A stretch of DNA of 5,033 nt from an uncultured Lachnospiraceae bacterium. GTDB lineage: Bacteria; Bacillota_A; Clostridia; Lachnospirales; Lachnospiraceae. The notes beneath the pieces were generated by a model, which was not told the origin of the DNA, made no database searches, and saw only the letters and a program-made list of their open reading frames with translations. The DNA is taken from NCBI GenBank assembly GCA_910587495.1, contig CAJUMT010000225.1, positions 1-5,033 of the forward strand, given 5' to 3'. Of this stretch, positions 1 to 5,033 are shown one piece after another; position 1 is the first letter of the stretch; every line of letters begins with the position of its first letter. Position numbers and translations under genes: made by a program.

Positions 1-193
1 AGGTTTTATCATCAATCTTTTCCATCTGTCCGTCAATCCAGCCAAAACAGAGGGCCTCCTCCAAAGCTTCTCCCGCTTTTATAGTTTTTGGCCCACCAGC
101 CTTGCCAAATAAAAGCCAAACACCTTCATTTGACAGACAATGATCGTAAAGCCATTCACGGAATTCTTTTCTGTTGGTAAATTTCAGTTCCAT
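1..193 (-). CDS. YdeI/OmpD-associated (OmdA-like) family protein, N-terminal part
   Basis: This is the first 64 codons of a leftward gene; the 3' end lies outside the window. The translation begins MELKFTNRKEFREWLYDHC and contains the stretches EGVWLLFGKAGGPKT (about residues 24-38), EALEEALCFGWIDGQ (about 42-56) and then MEKIDD. The EA-x-EEAL-CFGWIDGQ block is the signature I associate with the YdeI/OmpD-associated family. Some enterobacterial members of that family have been linked to resistance to cationic peptides; the biochemical role is unclear, and I do not transfer it to this gene. I chose the ATG at 193-191 because a GGGAG site (complement of 201-205) sits seven bases upstream. The in-frame ATG at 199 would be almost touching that site. 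The gene is divergent from the phosphoesterase gene, so it probably belongs to a separate transcription unit. The family call is from memory of the motif, not a search. Confidence 0.72.
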   Translation of the reverse strand, partial: MELKFTNRKEFREWLYDHCLSNEGVWLLFGKAGGPKTIKAGEALEEALCFGWIDGQMEKIDDKT

Positions 194-261
194 ATACATA
201 CTCCCTTGTATTTTTATATTTTCGATTGATATCATAATAGTAAAATTTTTCTTTATTATGC

Positions 262-290
262 AGTATATACTATCCAATGCTGCTTTACAA
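262..290 (-). promoter_or_regulatory. Sigma-A-type promoter for the leftward gene
   Basis: On the minus strand, TTGTAA (285-290) is followed after exactly 17 bases by TATACT (262-267). This is a good match to the TTGACA/TATAAT consensus with ideal spacing. It lies about 70 bases upstream of the ATG at 193 in an AT-rich stretch. Transcription would start near 255. The call rests on consensus matching only. Confidence 0.55.
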
Positions 291-395
291 CTGTTTTAAA
301 AACTTGGCGCATTTCTGGTTTTCGGCCAGTTCTTGCTGTCTCTTTTTCACATCTACCGTATCTCATTTTTCAGCGTATGCCTGTTTTTCTCAAAT

Positions 396-446
396 CTGAT
401 AAAATGGCTGGTGTAATCTAATAAAATCTGTGTTATACTGATAAAA
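396..446 (+). repeat. Three CTRATAAAA direct repeats, operator candidate
   Basis: CTGATAAAA (396-404), CTAATAAAA (418-426) and CTGATAAAA (438-446) occur in the same orientation, with starts 22 and 20 bases apart, close to two helical turns. The first two share the longer block AATCT(G/A)ATAAAAT. The third overlaps the end of the putative -10 element of the rightward promoter, where a bound regulator could block or recruit RNA polymerase. The region is AT-rich, so chance repetition cannot be excluded. No binding protein is identified. I see nothing else convincing between 291 and 390. Confidence 0.4.
431..439 (+). promoter_or_regulatory. Extended -10 promoter for the phosphoesterase gene
   Basis: TGTTATACT is a TGn extended -10 followed by TATACT (434-439), five of six matches to TATAAT. 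No good -35 is visible 17 bases upstream (GTGTAA at 411-416), which fits an extended -10 promoter or an activated one. Transcription would start near 446, about 39 bases before the ATG at 485. The -10 sits among the CTRATAAAA repeats. Confidence 0.45.
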
Positions 447-484
447 AATCTGAACGATCATTCCCACGAAAGGAAAAACAAGAT

Positions 485-2338
485 ATGTATATAGTCCAGA
501 TGTCAGATCTTCATATAGGTTCTTTGGCGAAAACCGTACCGGGTGAGGAAGAGTTCTTCCACAGATGCCTGGATTTGATTAAAGAAAAGATACCTTCAGG
601 AGAGGATATCCTTCTGTGTCTGTGCGGCGACATAATCGACAGTCGGAATCTGTCGGCAGACGACACGGAAGAAGCGAAGAAAAGATATGATGACGCGGCA
701 GAGTTAATGGATCTTTGCAAAGAAGAATTAGGAGGCGCCTATCAGGTTTCCATACGATGCTGCCCGGGCAACCATGACATTACCCATGCCGGTGAATTGT
801 ATGGCTTTTGCAAGAAGCTGGGCGGCAAAGATATTACATTGGAACAGCTTTTAAGCTGTTATGCATACAGTATGGGACAGGAGAGCGGATATTGTATTTT
901 TGTCAGTACTTGTATGGGCAATCAGTACGAAGTGGGACGGATCGATTATAAAGCGCTGGAGGAACAGTTAAGAAAGCTTCCCCGGGAGAGCAGCAAGATC
1001 CTGGTGTTTCATCATACTATCATGAGTATGTATGACGAAGACGCGTCTTCGATCAGAAACGCCGCGAAGCTTTTGGTGCTGATTGATAAATATAATATAA
1101 CCGGCGTACTTCATGGTCATATTCACGGCAGGGAAAGTCTGACTTTAGGGCGGAATCAGTGCAACGTCATCGGGACAGGGGCGCTTTTTACAAGGAATAA
1201 CCCTAATATTAATTCTCAGTTTAATATTATGCGATATAAAAACGGTCAGATTATAGACATACGCAATTACCGTTTCAATGCGGACGGCGGATATGAACCC
1301 TGGGATGTGGTGGATCTGGATAAGACCATCTATGAAAATAATTTTGAAGGAAAAACTTTCAGCGAGGTATATGAGCGCCTGATCGGCAGGATGGACGGCG
1401 TGACTCCCCTTTATAATGTCGCCATACAGATGAAGAGCAGTTACCTGGAATTTGACAGTAATATTCAGGAATACCTGCGGGACGACTATCTGGAAGTCGC
1501 CGGTAAAAAGTACGATTATTTTTCGCTGGCAAAGATGTGGGAAGCGTCAAAAGTACCGCCGGAGCTTTATTATAATCATGGCTCTTATTTTAAATCCGGC
1601 GGAAGATCCGGTATTGATTTTGTTCGGGAGCAGCTTTTGAAAAGGCCGGACAGCAACCGAATCATTCTCTCGACTTATAATATGGATGAGACGGCCAATT
1701 CCCAGGACAATACAAGTTTTCTGCCTTCGCTGGAATCCATGCAGTTTGGTCTGGACGTACAGCAGAAGGAGCTTTTGGTCTACATAAAATTCCGGGCGCT
1801 GGAGGCGGATAAATTTTTAAAGATTACCATCTGTGAAATTGCATATATCCTTCGGGAACTGCAGAAAAAATCCGTAGAGTTTAATAAAGTGCGGGTCAGC
1901 ATCCAGGCTTTTCGGGTGCGCCGCAAAGAACGGTACAATTGTTTTATGAAGTCCAGAATCGATCTGATGCCGGAACGAAGCCTGGGCGCGAAGATCAATC
2001 ATGGAAAACTGGAAGAGCTTTGTACGCTTCTGGAAGAGAAGAGAGCGGGCATGGAATCAATTACCCGGATGCGTGGAATACGAATTATTCTGGAAGCCAT
2101 GAAAGCATCCAATCGGGAGGGCGGCAAAGACGCGCCCGTACATTACAGCAGCGAGATCATCGGATATTTTGATGAAATTTTAAAGATCCATCAAAAACTG
2201 GAACATATACATAAATCGTCTGCGTACAGGGAAGACGAGAAGCGGTACGAAGAAAGGATCGACAGCCTTTTGGAGCAGGCGATCCAGGGGCTTAAAAAGC
2301 TTGAGAAAAAGAAAGAGGAGAAATTGACGAACGGATAG
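485..2338 (+). CDS. Metallophosphoesterase fused to a degenerate thymidylate-synthase-like domain
   Basis: The protein has 617 residues, and AAAGGA at 469-474 sits ten bases before the ATG. Residues 1 to about 235 form a calcineurin-like phosphoesterase with all metal-site motifs visible: D8-x-H10 (SDLHIG), G48-D49-I-I-D52, G95-N-H-D98, H176-H177 and G211-H-I-H-G215. A two-metal phosphoester hydrolase is therefore likely; the substrate is unknown. Residues about 287-500 resemble the thymidylate synthase fold. RPDSNRIILSTYN (387-399) parallels the RRIIVSAWN strand of ThyA, PSLESMQF (414-421) parallels PCHxFFQF, and R437-A-L-E followed by FLKITICEIAYIL (444-456) parallels RSxD followed by FNIAxYALL. 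The catalytic Cys position is Ser415 and the dUMP-binding Asn position is Thr448, so synthase activity is not expected. I infer a nucleotide-sensing or structural role for it. The tail (about 500-617) is helical and rich in Lys and Glu, probably a coiled coil. There is no signal peptide or membrane segment. No partner gene is adjacent on this strand; the B12 operon downstream has its own promoter. The phosphoesterase call is firm and the second domain is tentative. Confidence 0.88.
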   Translation: MYIVQMSDLHIGSLAKTVPGEEEFFHRCLDLIKEKIPSGEDILLCLCGDIIDSRNLSADDTEEAKKRYDDAAELMDLCKEELGGAYQVSIRCCPGNHDITHAGELYGFCKKLGGKDITLEQLLSCYAYSMGQESGYCIFVSTCMGNQYEVGRIDYKALEEQLRKLPRESSKILVFHHTIMSMYDEDASSIRNAAKLLVLIDKYNITGVLHGHIHGRESLTLGRNQCNVIGTGALFTRNNPNINSQFNIMRYKNGQIIDIRNYRFNADGGYEPWDVVDLDKTIYENNFEGKTFSEVYERLIGRMDGVTPLYNVAIQMKSSYLEFDSNIQEYLRDDYLEVAGKKYDYFSLAKMWEASKVPPELYYNHGSYFKSGGRSGIDFVREQLLKRPDSNRIILSTYNMDETANSQDNTSFLPSLESMQFGLDVQQKELLVYIKFRALEADKFLKITICEIAYILRELQKKSVEFNKVRVSIQAFRVRRKERYNCFMKSRIDLMPERSLGAKINHGKLEELCTLLEEKRAGMESITRMRGIRIILEAMKASNREGGKDAPVHYSSEIIGYFDEILKIHQKLEHIHKSSAYREDEKRYEERIDSLLEQAIQGLKKLEKKKEEKLTNG

Positions 2339-2352
2339 AATTGTGATATTCT
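2324..2352 (+). promoter_or_regulatory. Promoter of the cobalamin operon
   Basis: TTGACG (2324-2329) is followed by a 17-base spacer and TATTCT (2347-2352), preceded by TG at 2344-2345 (extended -10). Transcription would begin near 2359, a few bases before the first strand of the riboswitch P1 stem at 2367, as expected for a riboswitch leader. The -35 lies inside the last codons of the phosphoesterase gene (stop at 2336-2338). A closer match to TATAAT, TAAAAT at 2360-2365, would start transcripts inside P1 and is less plausible. Confidence 0.55.
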
Positions 2353-2366
2353 TTATGAATAAAATG

Positions 2367-2520
2367 TCAGAAAGTGCTGTCGGCAGGCAGAAGAGGGAAT
2401 CAGGTGAAAGACCTGAACGATCCGGTCACTGTAAGCGGGAACGATATCTAAGAGCCATTGCCATGTGGTGAGAAGGGAAGATAAAGTGCCAGACCGCAAG
2501 TCAGGAAACCTGCTTTCTGA
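2367..2520 (+). promoter_or_regulatory. Cobalamin (B12) riboswitch aptamer
   Basis: This is an adenosylcobalamin-class aptamer. The closing P1 stem is perfect: TCAGAAAG (2367-2374) pairs with CTTTCTGA (2513-2520). The B12 box AAGTCAGGAAACCTGC is at 2498-2513, with one base changed from the usual GCCAG. Its CCTGC can pair with GCAGG at 2383-2387. The other conserved blocks appear in order: GAGGGAAT (2393-2400), the CAGGT/ACCTG hairpin with loop GAAAG just after it, and then GGTCACTGTAAGCGGGAACGA (about 2425-2445), which matches the family's CNACTGTAA...ACGA core. Ligand binding should lower expression of the downstream corrin genes. The position, directly after a promoter and before a terminator and cobM, supports the call. 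Confidence 0.93.
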
Positions 2521-2543
2521 TAAAAGGTGAGCTTCCGATGAAA

Positions 2544-2635
2544 GCAGATCCCAAATACAGCTCTTTTGCAGAGGATTATTTTCTCTGCATTTCTCGGTGC
2601 GCTGAGAAATAGACAATAAGAGAAGATGGATCTGT
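2544..2635 (+). promoter_or_regulatory. Candidate antiterminator of the B12 riboswitch
   Basis: GCAGATCC (2544-2551) can pair with GGATCTGT (2628-2635) over eight positions, one of them a G-U wobble. The second strand overlaps the 5' arm of the terminator (2630-2638), so the two helices are mutually exclusive. This gives a simple switch: antiterminator when the aptamer is empty, terminator when B12 binds. Between the arms are two local hairpins, TGCAGAG/CTCTGCA (2567-2573 with 2583-2589) and ATTTCTC/GAGAAAT (2589-2595 with 2604-2610). They would stack inside the antiterminator loop. The pairing was found by eye, with no energy calculation. Confidence 0.5.
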
Positions 2636-2657
2636 GCCGGGAGGCGCAGATTTTTTT
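2630..2657 (+). terminator. Rho-independent terminator of the B12 riboswitch
   Basis: ATCTGTGCC (2630-2638) pairs with GGCGCAGAT (2643-2651) over nine base pairs, including one G-U, around the loop GGGA. It is followed by a run of seven T residues (2651-2657). It lies about 110 bases after the aptamer and 120 bases before cobM, so it serves as the riboswitch's expression platform. It would also stop readthrough from the phosphoesterase gene, which has no terminator of its own. Confidence 0.88.
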
Positions 2658-2664
2658 GTATAAA

Positions 2665-2778
2665 AACAGCGGAATCCCGAAAGCGCCCAGATCAATGAGT
2701 GGACGCCCTCAGGCGGACAGGAGTTGATCTAGTATCCGGCGCTGAAGGGATGGAGCGGAACTATAATAGGAGGACAAG
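2665..2778 (+). repeat. Repeated structured leader element, copy 1 (before cobM)
   Basis: Copy 1 of a leader found again before cobJ; 94 of 114 positions match by hand alignment, with a one-base gap. It folds as one interrupted hairpin. G2669-C2670 pair with G2755-C2756; next comes a symmetric GGA/GGA loop. ATCCC (2674-2678) pairs with GGGAT (2747-2751), followed by a GAA/GAA loop. AGCGCC (2682-2687) pairs with GGCGCT (2738-2743), AGATCAA (2689-2695) with TTGATCT (2724-2730), and CGCC (2704-2707) with GGCG (2712-2715) around the loop CTCA. The most conserved single block is CAGGAGTTGATCTAGT (2718-2733). Eleven bases separate the hairpin from the AGGAGG site (2768-2773) of cobM. It begins just after the riboswitch terminator, so it is present only in full-length transcripts. 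I do not recognise the family. A cis-acting control of translation or mRNA stability is an inference. Confidence 0.75.
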
Positions 2779-3534
2779 ATGGTATCATTTATAGGAGCGG
2801 GGCCGGGAGATCCGGAACTTTTGACGCTCAAAGGAAAGAGAATTATTGACAGTGCGGATGTTATTATTTATGCGGGTTCGCTTGTGAATCCTGCCGTACT
2901 TTCTGGTGCGAAAGAAGGCGCGGTCATTTATAACAGTGCTGCCATGCATTTGGACGAAGTCATTCAGGTTATGAAAGAGGCTGAGGAAAAAGGGCTTAAG
3001 GTTGCCCGTGTACATACCGGCGATCCGGCGATCTTCGGTGCCCACAGAGAACAGATGGACAGGCTGGATGAACTGGGTATCGAATATGAAGTGATTCCGG
3101 GTGTCAGTTCGTTTCTTGCCACGGCCGCTGTCTTGAAAAAAGAATATACGCTTCCAGGTGTGAGCCAGACGGTGATCTTGACCCGTATGGAGGGAAGGAC
3201 TCCTATGCCGCCTAAAGAGAAACTGCTGGACCTGGCTCGGCATAACGCTACCATGATTATATTTTTAAGCGTGGGCATGCTGGAAGAAATGTCTGAAATT
3301 TTAAGACAGGCCTATGCGCCGGAAACTCCTGTAGCAGTCGTATATAAGGCCACCTGGGAAGATCAGAAGATTGTACAGGGCAATTTGAGGGATATCGCTA
3401 AGAAAGTCAAAGAAGCCGGGATTCACAAGACAGCCCTGACTGTTGTGGGAGATTTTCTGGGAAATGAATATGAACTGTCCAAATTATATGATAAGACATT
3501 TACAACAGAATTCCGAAAAGGAGTGACCGGGTAA
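2779..3534 (+). CDS. cobM: Cobalt-precorrin-4 C11-methyltransferase (CobM/CbiF)
   Basis: This 251-residue cytosolic enzyme moves a methyl group from S-adenosylmethionine to C-11 of (cobalt-)precorrin-4 in corrin ring synthesis. Length and motifs are those of the corrin/porphyrin methyltransferase family. Visible motifs are the N-terminal GAGPGDPELLTLKG loop (residues 6-19), YAGSLVNPAVL (31-41), the SAM-site motif HTGDPAIFGA (79-88) and VIPGVSSF (105-112). The AGSLV and TGDPAIFGA wording separates CobM/CbiF from CobI and CobJ. The start is fixed by AGGAGG at 2768-2773, five bases before the ATG. The gene is first in the B12-controlled operon and carries the repeated leader directly upstream. 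Its TAA stop shares an A with the hemA start (TAATG). The anaerobic, early-cobalt variant (CbiF) is more likely given the host type, but the sequence alone does not prove it. Confidence 0.95.
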   Translation: MVSFIGAGPGDPELLTLKGKRIIDSADVIIYAGSLVNPAVLSGAKEGAVIYNSAAMHLDEVIQVMKEAEEKGLKVARVHTGDPAIFGAHREQMDRLDELGIEYEVIPGVSSFLATAAVLKKEYTLPGVSQTVILTRMEGRTPMPPKEKLLDLARHNATMIIFLSVGMLEEMSEILRQAYAPETPVAVVYKATWEDQKIVQGNLRDIAKKVKEAGIHKTALTVVGDFLGNEYELSKLYDKTFTTEFRKGVTG

Positions 3535-4712
3535 TGGGAATTACACTGATCAGCATCAGTCATCAGACGGCACCCCTTTCTATACGGGAATTGTTCGCGT
3601 TTACAGAAGCGGTGCAGGCGGATCTGATGTATCAGATGCAGGAAAAAGGATATGCATCGGAATGCGTGATTATCAGTACCTGCAATCGGACAGAACTTTA
3701 CGCTTATTCCGAGCGTCCGGAGAGTAATTATACAGATATGCAGAATTTGCTGCTGGAGTTTGCGGGCGCATCGGACGTGGAAGAGATCGGCGACTATATC
3801 AGGTTTTACAGCGGGACAAAAGCCGTGCAGCATTTGTTCCGTGTGGCGGCGGGGCTGGATTCCATGGTCATGGGAGAAGATCAGATCTTAGGGCAGGTAA
3901 AAAGAGCCCACGACCAAGCGAGAGCCGTGAAAGCCTGCGACGTGTATTTGAATACGCTGTTTCGCTTCGCAGTAACGGCGGCGAAAAAAGTAAAGACAGA
4001 TACAGATCTTTCCCGCACGACTGTGTCAACGGCAACCATGGCCATTAAAGCGGCGGAACAGACATTTGGTTCCCTGCATGGGAAGAAAGTCATGCTGATC
4101 GGAGCTTCCGGCAAGATCGGCGGCGTGGTCTTAAAGAACCTGCAGTGTATTGAAGGAGCCGAACTTTATATTACTTCCAGAAATATGCGTCAGGCCTGCG
4201 AGGACAGACATCATAAAGTTATTTACCAGGTAATGGAGTATGAAGACCGGTATGATCTGGCAGACAAAATGGACGTGATTATAAGCGCCACCAGCAGTCC
4301 TCATTATACCTTGACGTATGAAAAACTGGCCAGAAGTTTAAAGACTTCCAAGCAAAGAGTGCTGGTGGATTTGGCGGTGCCGATTGATATTGAAGAAAAA
4401 GTAGAGTGGCTTCCGGGTGTCAGGCGTTATGATATAGATGATTTTCAGGAACTTGCCAAAGCCAATAATGAGAAAAAACAGCATGAAGCGCTGGCGGCCG
4501 ATCAGATCCTTGAAGAAGCCAGGCTGGATTTTGAACGCTGGATGGTATTCCAGCAGGCGCTTCCTGAGATTGCGGAATTAAAATCCTGGATGATTCGGGA
4601 GGCGGAGAAAAAAGGGTTTGAAAAAGCCATCGATAAAATGTTCTACAAGATTCGGGATCATTCCGACCCAAAAGAACTGAAAGCATTTTTTGAACGTATT
4701 AAATTGAACTAA
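3534..4712 (+). CDS. hemA: Glutamyl-tRNA reductase (HemA)
   Basis: This enzyme reduces glutamyl-tRNA(Glu) with NADPH to glutamate-1-semialdehyde, the first committed step of the C5 tetrapyrrole route. Family motifs are clear in the 392 residues: SISHQTAPLSIRE (7-19), STCNRTELYAY (48-58) with the catalytic Cys50, and the GLDSMVMGEDQILGQVK block (107-123). The nucleotide-binding turn is GASGKIG (190-196), where many family members have GAGxMG. The C-terminal dimerisation part after about residue 330 is short; the family is often 410-430 residues. The start ATG overlaps the cobM stop by one base, and AGGAG (3519-3523) lies inside the cobM end, so translation is probably coupled to cobM. Its location in a B12-switched operon suggests a supply of precursor dedicated to cobalamin or other corrinoids. 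Other heme-pathway genes are not in view. Confidence 0.96.
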   Translation: MGITLISISHQTAPLSIRELFAFTEAVQADLMYQMQEKGYASECVIISTCNRTELYAYSERPESNYTDMQNLLLEFAGASDVEEIGDYIRFYSGTKAVQHLFRVAAGLDSMVMGEDQILGQVKRAHDQARAVKACDVYLNTLFRFAVTAAKKVKTDTDLSRTTVSTATMAIKAAEQTFGSLHGKKVMLIGASGKIGGVVLKNLQCIEGAELYITSRNMRQACEDRHHKVIYQVMEYEDRYDLADKMDVIISATSSPHYTLTYEKLARSLKTSKQRVLVDLAVPIDIEEKVEWLPGVRRYDIDDFQELAKANNEKKQHEALAADQILEEARLDFERWMVFQQALPEIAELKSWMIREAEKKGFEKAIDKMFYKIRDHSDPKELKAFFERIKLN

Positions 4713-4825
4713 CAGCGGAATCCCTGAATCGCCCAGATCAACGAGTGAGAGCCGTAAGGCGGCCAGGAGTTGATCTAGTGCCCGGGCGATGAAGGGATAG
4801 AGCGGGACTTTAACAGGAGAACACA
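4711..4825 (+). repeat. Repeated structured leader element, copy 2 (before cobJ)
   Basis: Copy 2 of the leader, starting inside the hemA TAA stop (4710-4712). It fills the whole hemA-cobJ gap. The same helices form: G4715-C4716 with G4802-C4803, ATCCC (4720-4724) with GGGAT (4794-4798), ATCGCCC (4728-4734) with GGGCGAT (4784-4790), AGATCAA (4735-4741) with TTGATCT (4770-4776), and GCC (4751-4753) with GGC (4758-4760). The apical loop is GTAA, a GNRA tetraloop. Relative to copy 1, the second pair of the middle helix has changed from G-C to T-A (4729 with 4789), keeping the pairing. The hairpin again ends eleven bases before the Shine-Dalgarno site (AGGAG, 4815-4819). There is no T-run, so it is not an intrinsic terminator. 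Ribosomes finishing hemA would run into its 5' edge. Confidence 0.75.
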
Positions 4826-5033
4826 ATGGGAAAACTATATGTCGTAGGCTTCGGCCCGGGCGGTTATGAGCATATGACCGCAAAGGCTATAGAAGTCATC
4901 AAAAAGGCGGATGTGGTGACCGGATACACCACTTATGTAAATATATTAAAGGAATATTTTCCGGAAAAACAGTACATCTCCACACCGATGATGCAGGAAG
5001 TAAGGCGCTGCGAGATGGCGGTGGAAGAAGCGC
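4826..5033 (+). CDS. cobJ: Precorrin-3B C17-methyltransferase (CobJ/CbiH), N-terminal part
   Basis: The first 69 codons are present; the gene continues past the window. The product is a SAM-dependent ring-contraction methyltransferase acting at C-17 of (cobalt-)precorrin-3. The translation starts MGKLYVVGFGPGG, then EHMTAKAIEVIKKADVVTGYTTYVNIL. The GFGPGG loop (8-13), the MT-x-x-A pair of residues (17-21) and VVTGYTTYV (30-38) are the CobJ/CbiH hallmarks and distinguish it from CobM and CobI. AGGAG (4815-4819) lies six bases before the ATG. The preceding gap of 113 bases is entirely taken up by copy 2 of the repeated leader, so cobJ starts as a new translation unit inside the operon. The rest of the protein cannot be judged here. 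Confidence 0.92.
   Translation, partial: MGKLYVVGFGPGGYEHMTAKAIEVIKKADVVTGYTTYVNILKEYFPEKQYISTPMMQEVRRCEMAVEEA

Noticed and set aside
2719..2732. Internal AGGAG followed by TTG ATC TAG as a mini-ORF in the leader.
   Set aside because: The TTG directly abuts AGGAG, giving no usable spacing, and the reading frame is two codons long. The bases are better explained by the helix.
2718..2751. Similarity of the repeat's TTGATCTAGT...GAAGGGAT part to the 3' half of a TPP riboswitch (CTGATCTGG...AGGGA).
   Set aside because: The other TPP hallmarks (GGGGTGC and CTGAGA blocks and the three-way junction) are absent, and TTGATCT is needed for the rod helix with AGATCAA. The likeness appears to be chance.
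2707..2773. Masking of the cobM ribosome site by CCTC in the apical loop (2707-2710 with GAGG 2770-2773).
   Set aside because: Only four pairs form, they compete with the apical stem, and copy 2 has GTAA in the loop, so the pairing is not conserved.
2665..2778. The repeat as a NiCo (czcD) riboswitch or self-cleaving ribozyme.
   Set aside because: A four-way junction does not form and I cannot find the conserved cores of the hammerhead, pistol, twister or NiCo families. The fold is one interrupted hairpin.
2785..3243. Open frame of 152 codons on the minus strand opposite cobM.
   Set aside because: It has no ribosome site or family motif and lies wholly opposite a clearly coding gene; it is a shadow frame.
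3423..3833. Open frame of 136 codons on the minus strand across the cobM-hemA junction.
   Set aside because: Both plus-strand genes have intact motifs here. The minus frame shows no recognisable domain and is a shadow.
2665..4825. The two leaders as a transposed MITE.
   Set aside because: Both copies are in the same orientation at equivalent leader positions with identical distance to the ribosome site, and no flanking target duplications are visible. Not fully excluded without a genome-wide copy count.
4578..4883. Minus-strand open frame of 101 codons spanning copy 2 of the repeat.
   Set aside because: It runs through the structured leader and across the hemA and cobJ ends. No start signal or family resemblance is visible.

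Overview
The window looks like chromosome from a low-to-mid GC anaerobic Firmicute, most likely a Lachnospiraceae-type Clostridium relative. This is an inference from AGGAGG-type ribosome binding sites, a cobalamin riboswitch with a terminator platform, an anaerobic-type cob/cbi gene order with hemA inside it, and codon usage. No taxonomic marker was available.

Left end (1-484): the N-terminal part of a YdeI/OmpD-associated family protein runs leftward off the window from base 193, with its own sigma-A-like promoter. A divergent intergenic spacer follows. It holds three near-helically spaced CTRATAAAA direct repeats and an extended -10 for the rightward gene.

Middle (485-2338): a 617-residue protein with an intact calcineurin-like metallophosphoesterase domain. 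It is followed by a region that I read as a degenerate thymidylate-synthase-like domain and then a helical, charged tail. Its function is unknown.

Right half (2324-5033): a vitamin B12 operon. A promoter overlapping the 3' end of the phosphoesterase gene drives a cobalamin riboswitch (B12 box, closing P1 stem), with a visible antiterminator/terminator switch. Then come cobM (cbiF), hemA (glutamyl-tRNA reductase, overlapping cobM by one base as TAATG) and the start of cobJ (cbiH). HemA would feed 5-aminolevulinate into the tetrapyrrole pathway; CobM and CobJ methylate the corrin ring using S-adenosylmethionine. High B12 should terminate transcription before cobM.

The most unusual thing is a leader of about 114 bases that occurs twice, at 2665-2778 before cobM and at 4711-4825 before cobJ. 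The copies are about 82% identical (94 of 114 aligned positions by hand, one gap). Both fold into the same long interrupted hairpin, with one fully compensatory base-pair change. Each ends exactly 11 bases before the Shine-Dalgarno sequence. I do not recognise it as any known riboswitch class. It appears to be a gene-level, cis-acting RNA element acting downstream of the operon-level B12 riboswitch.
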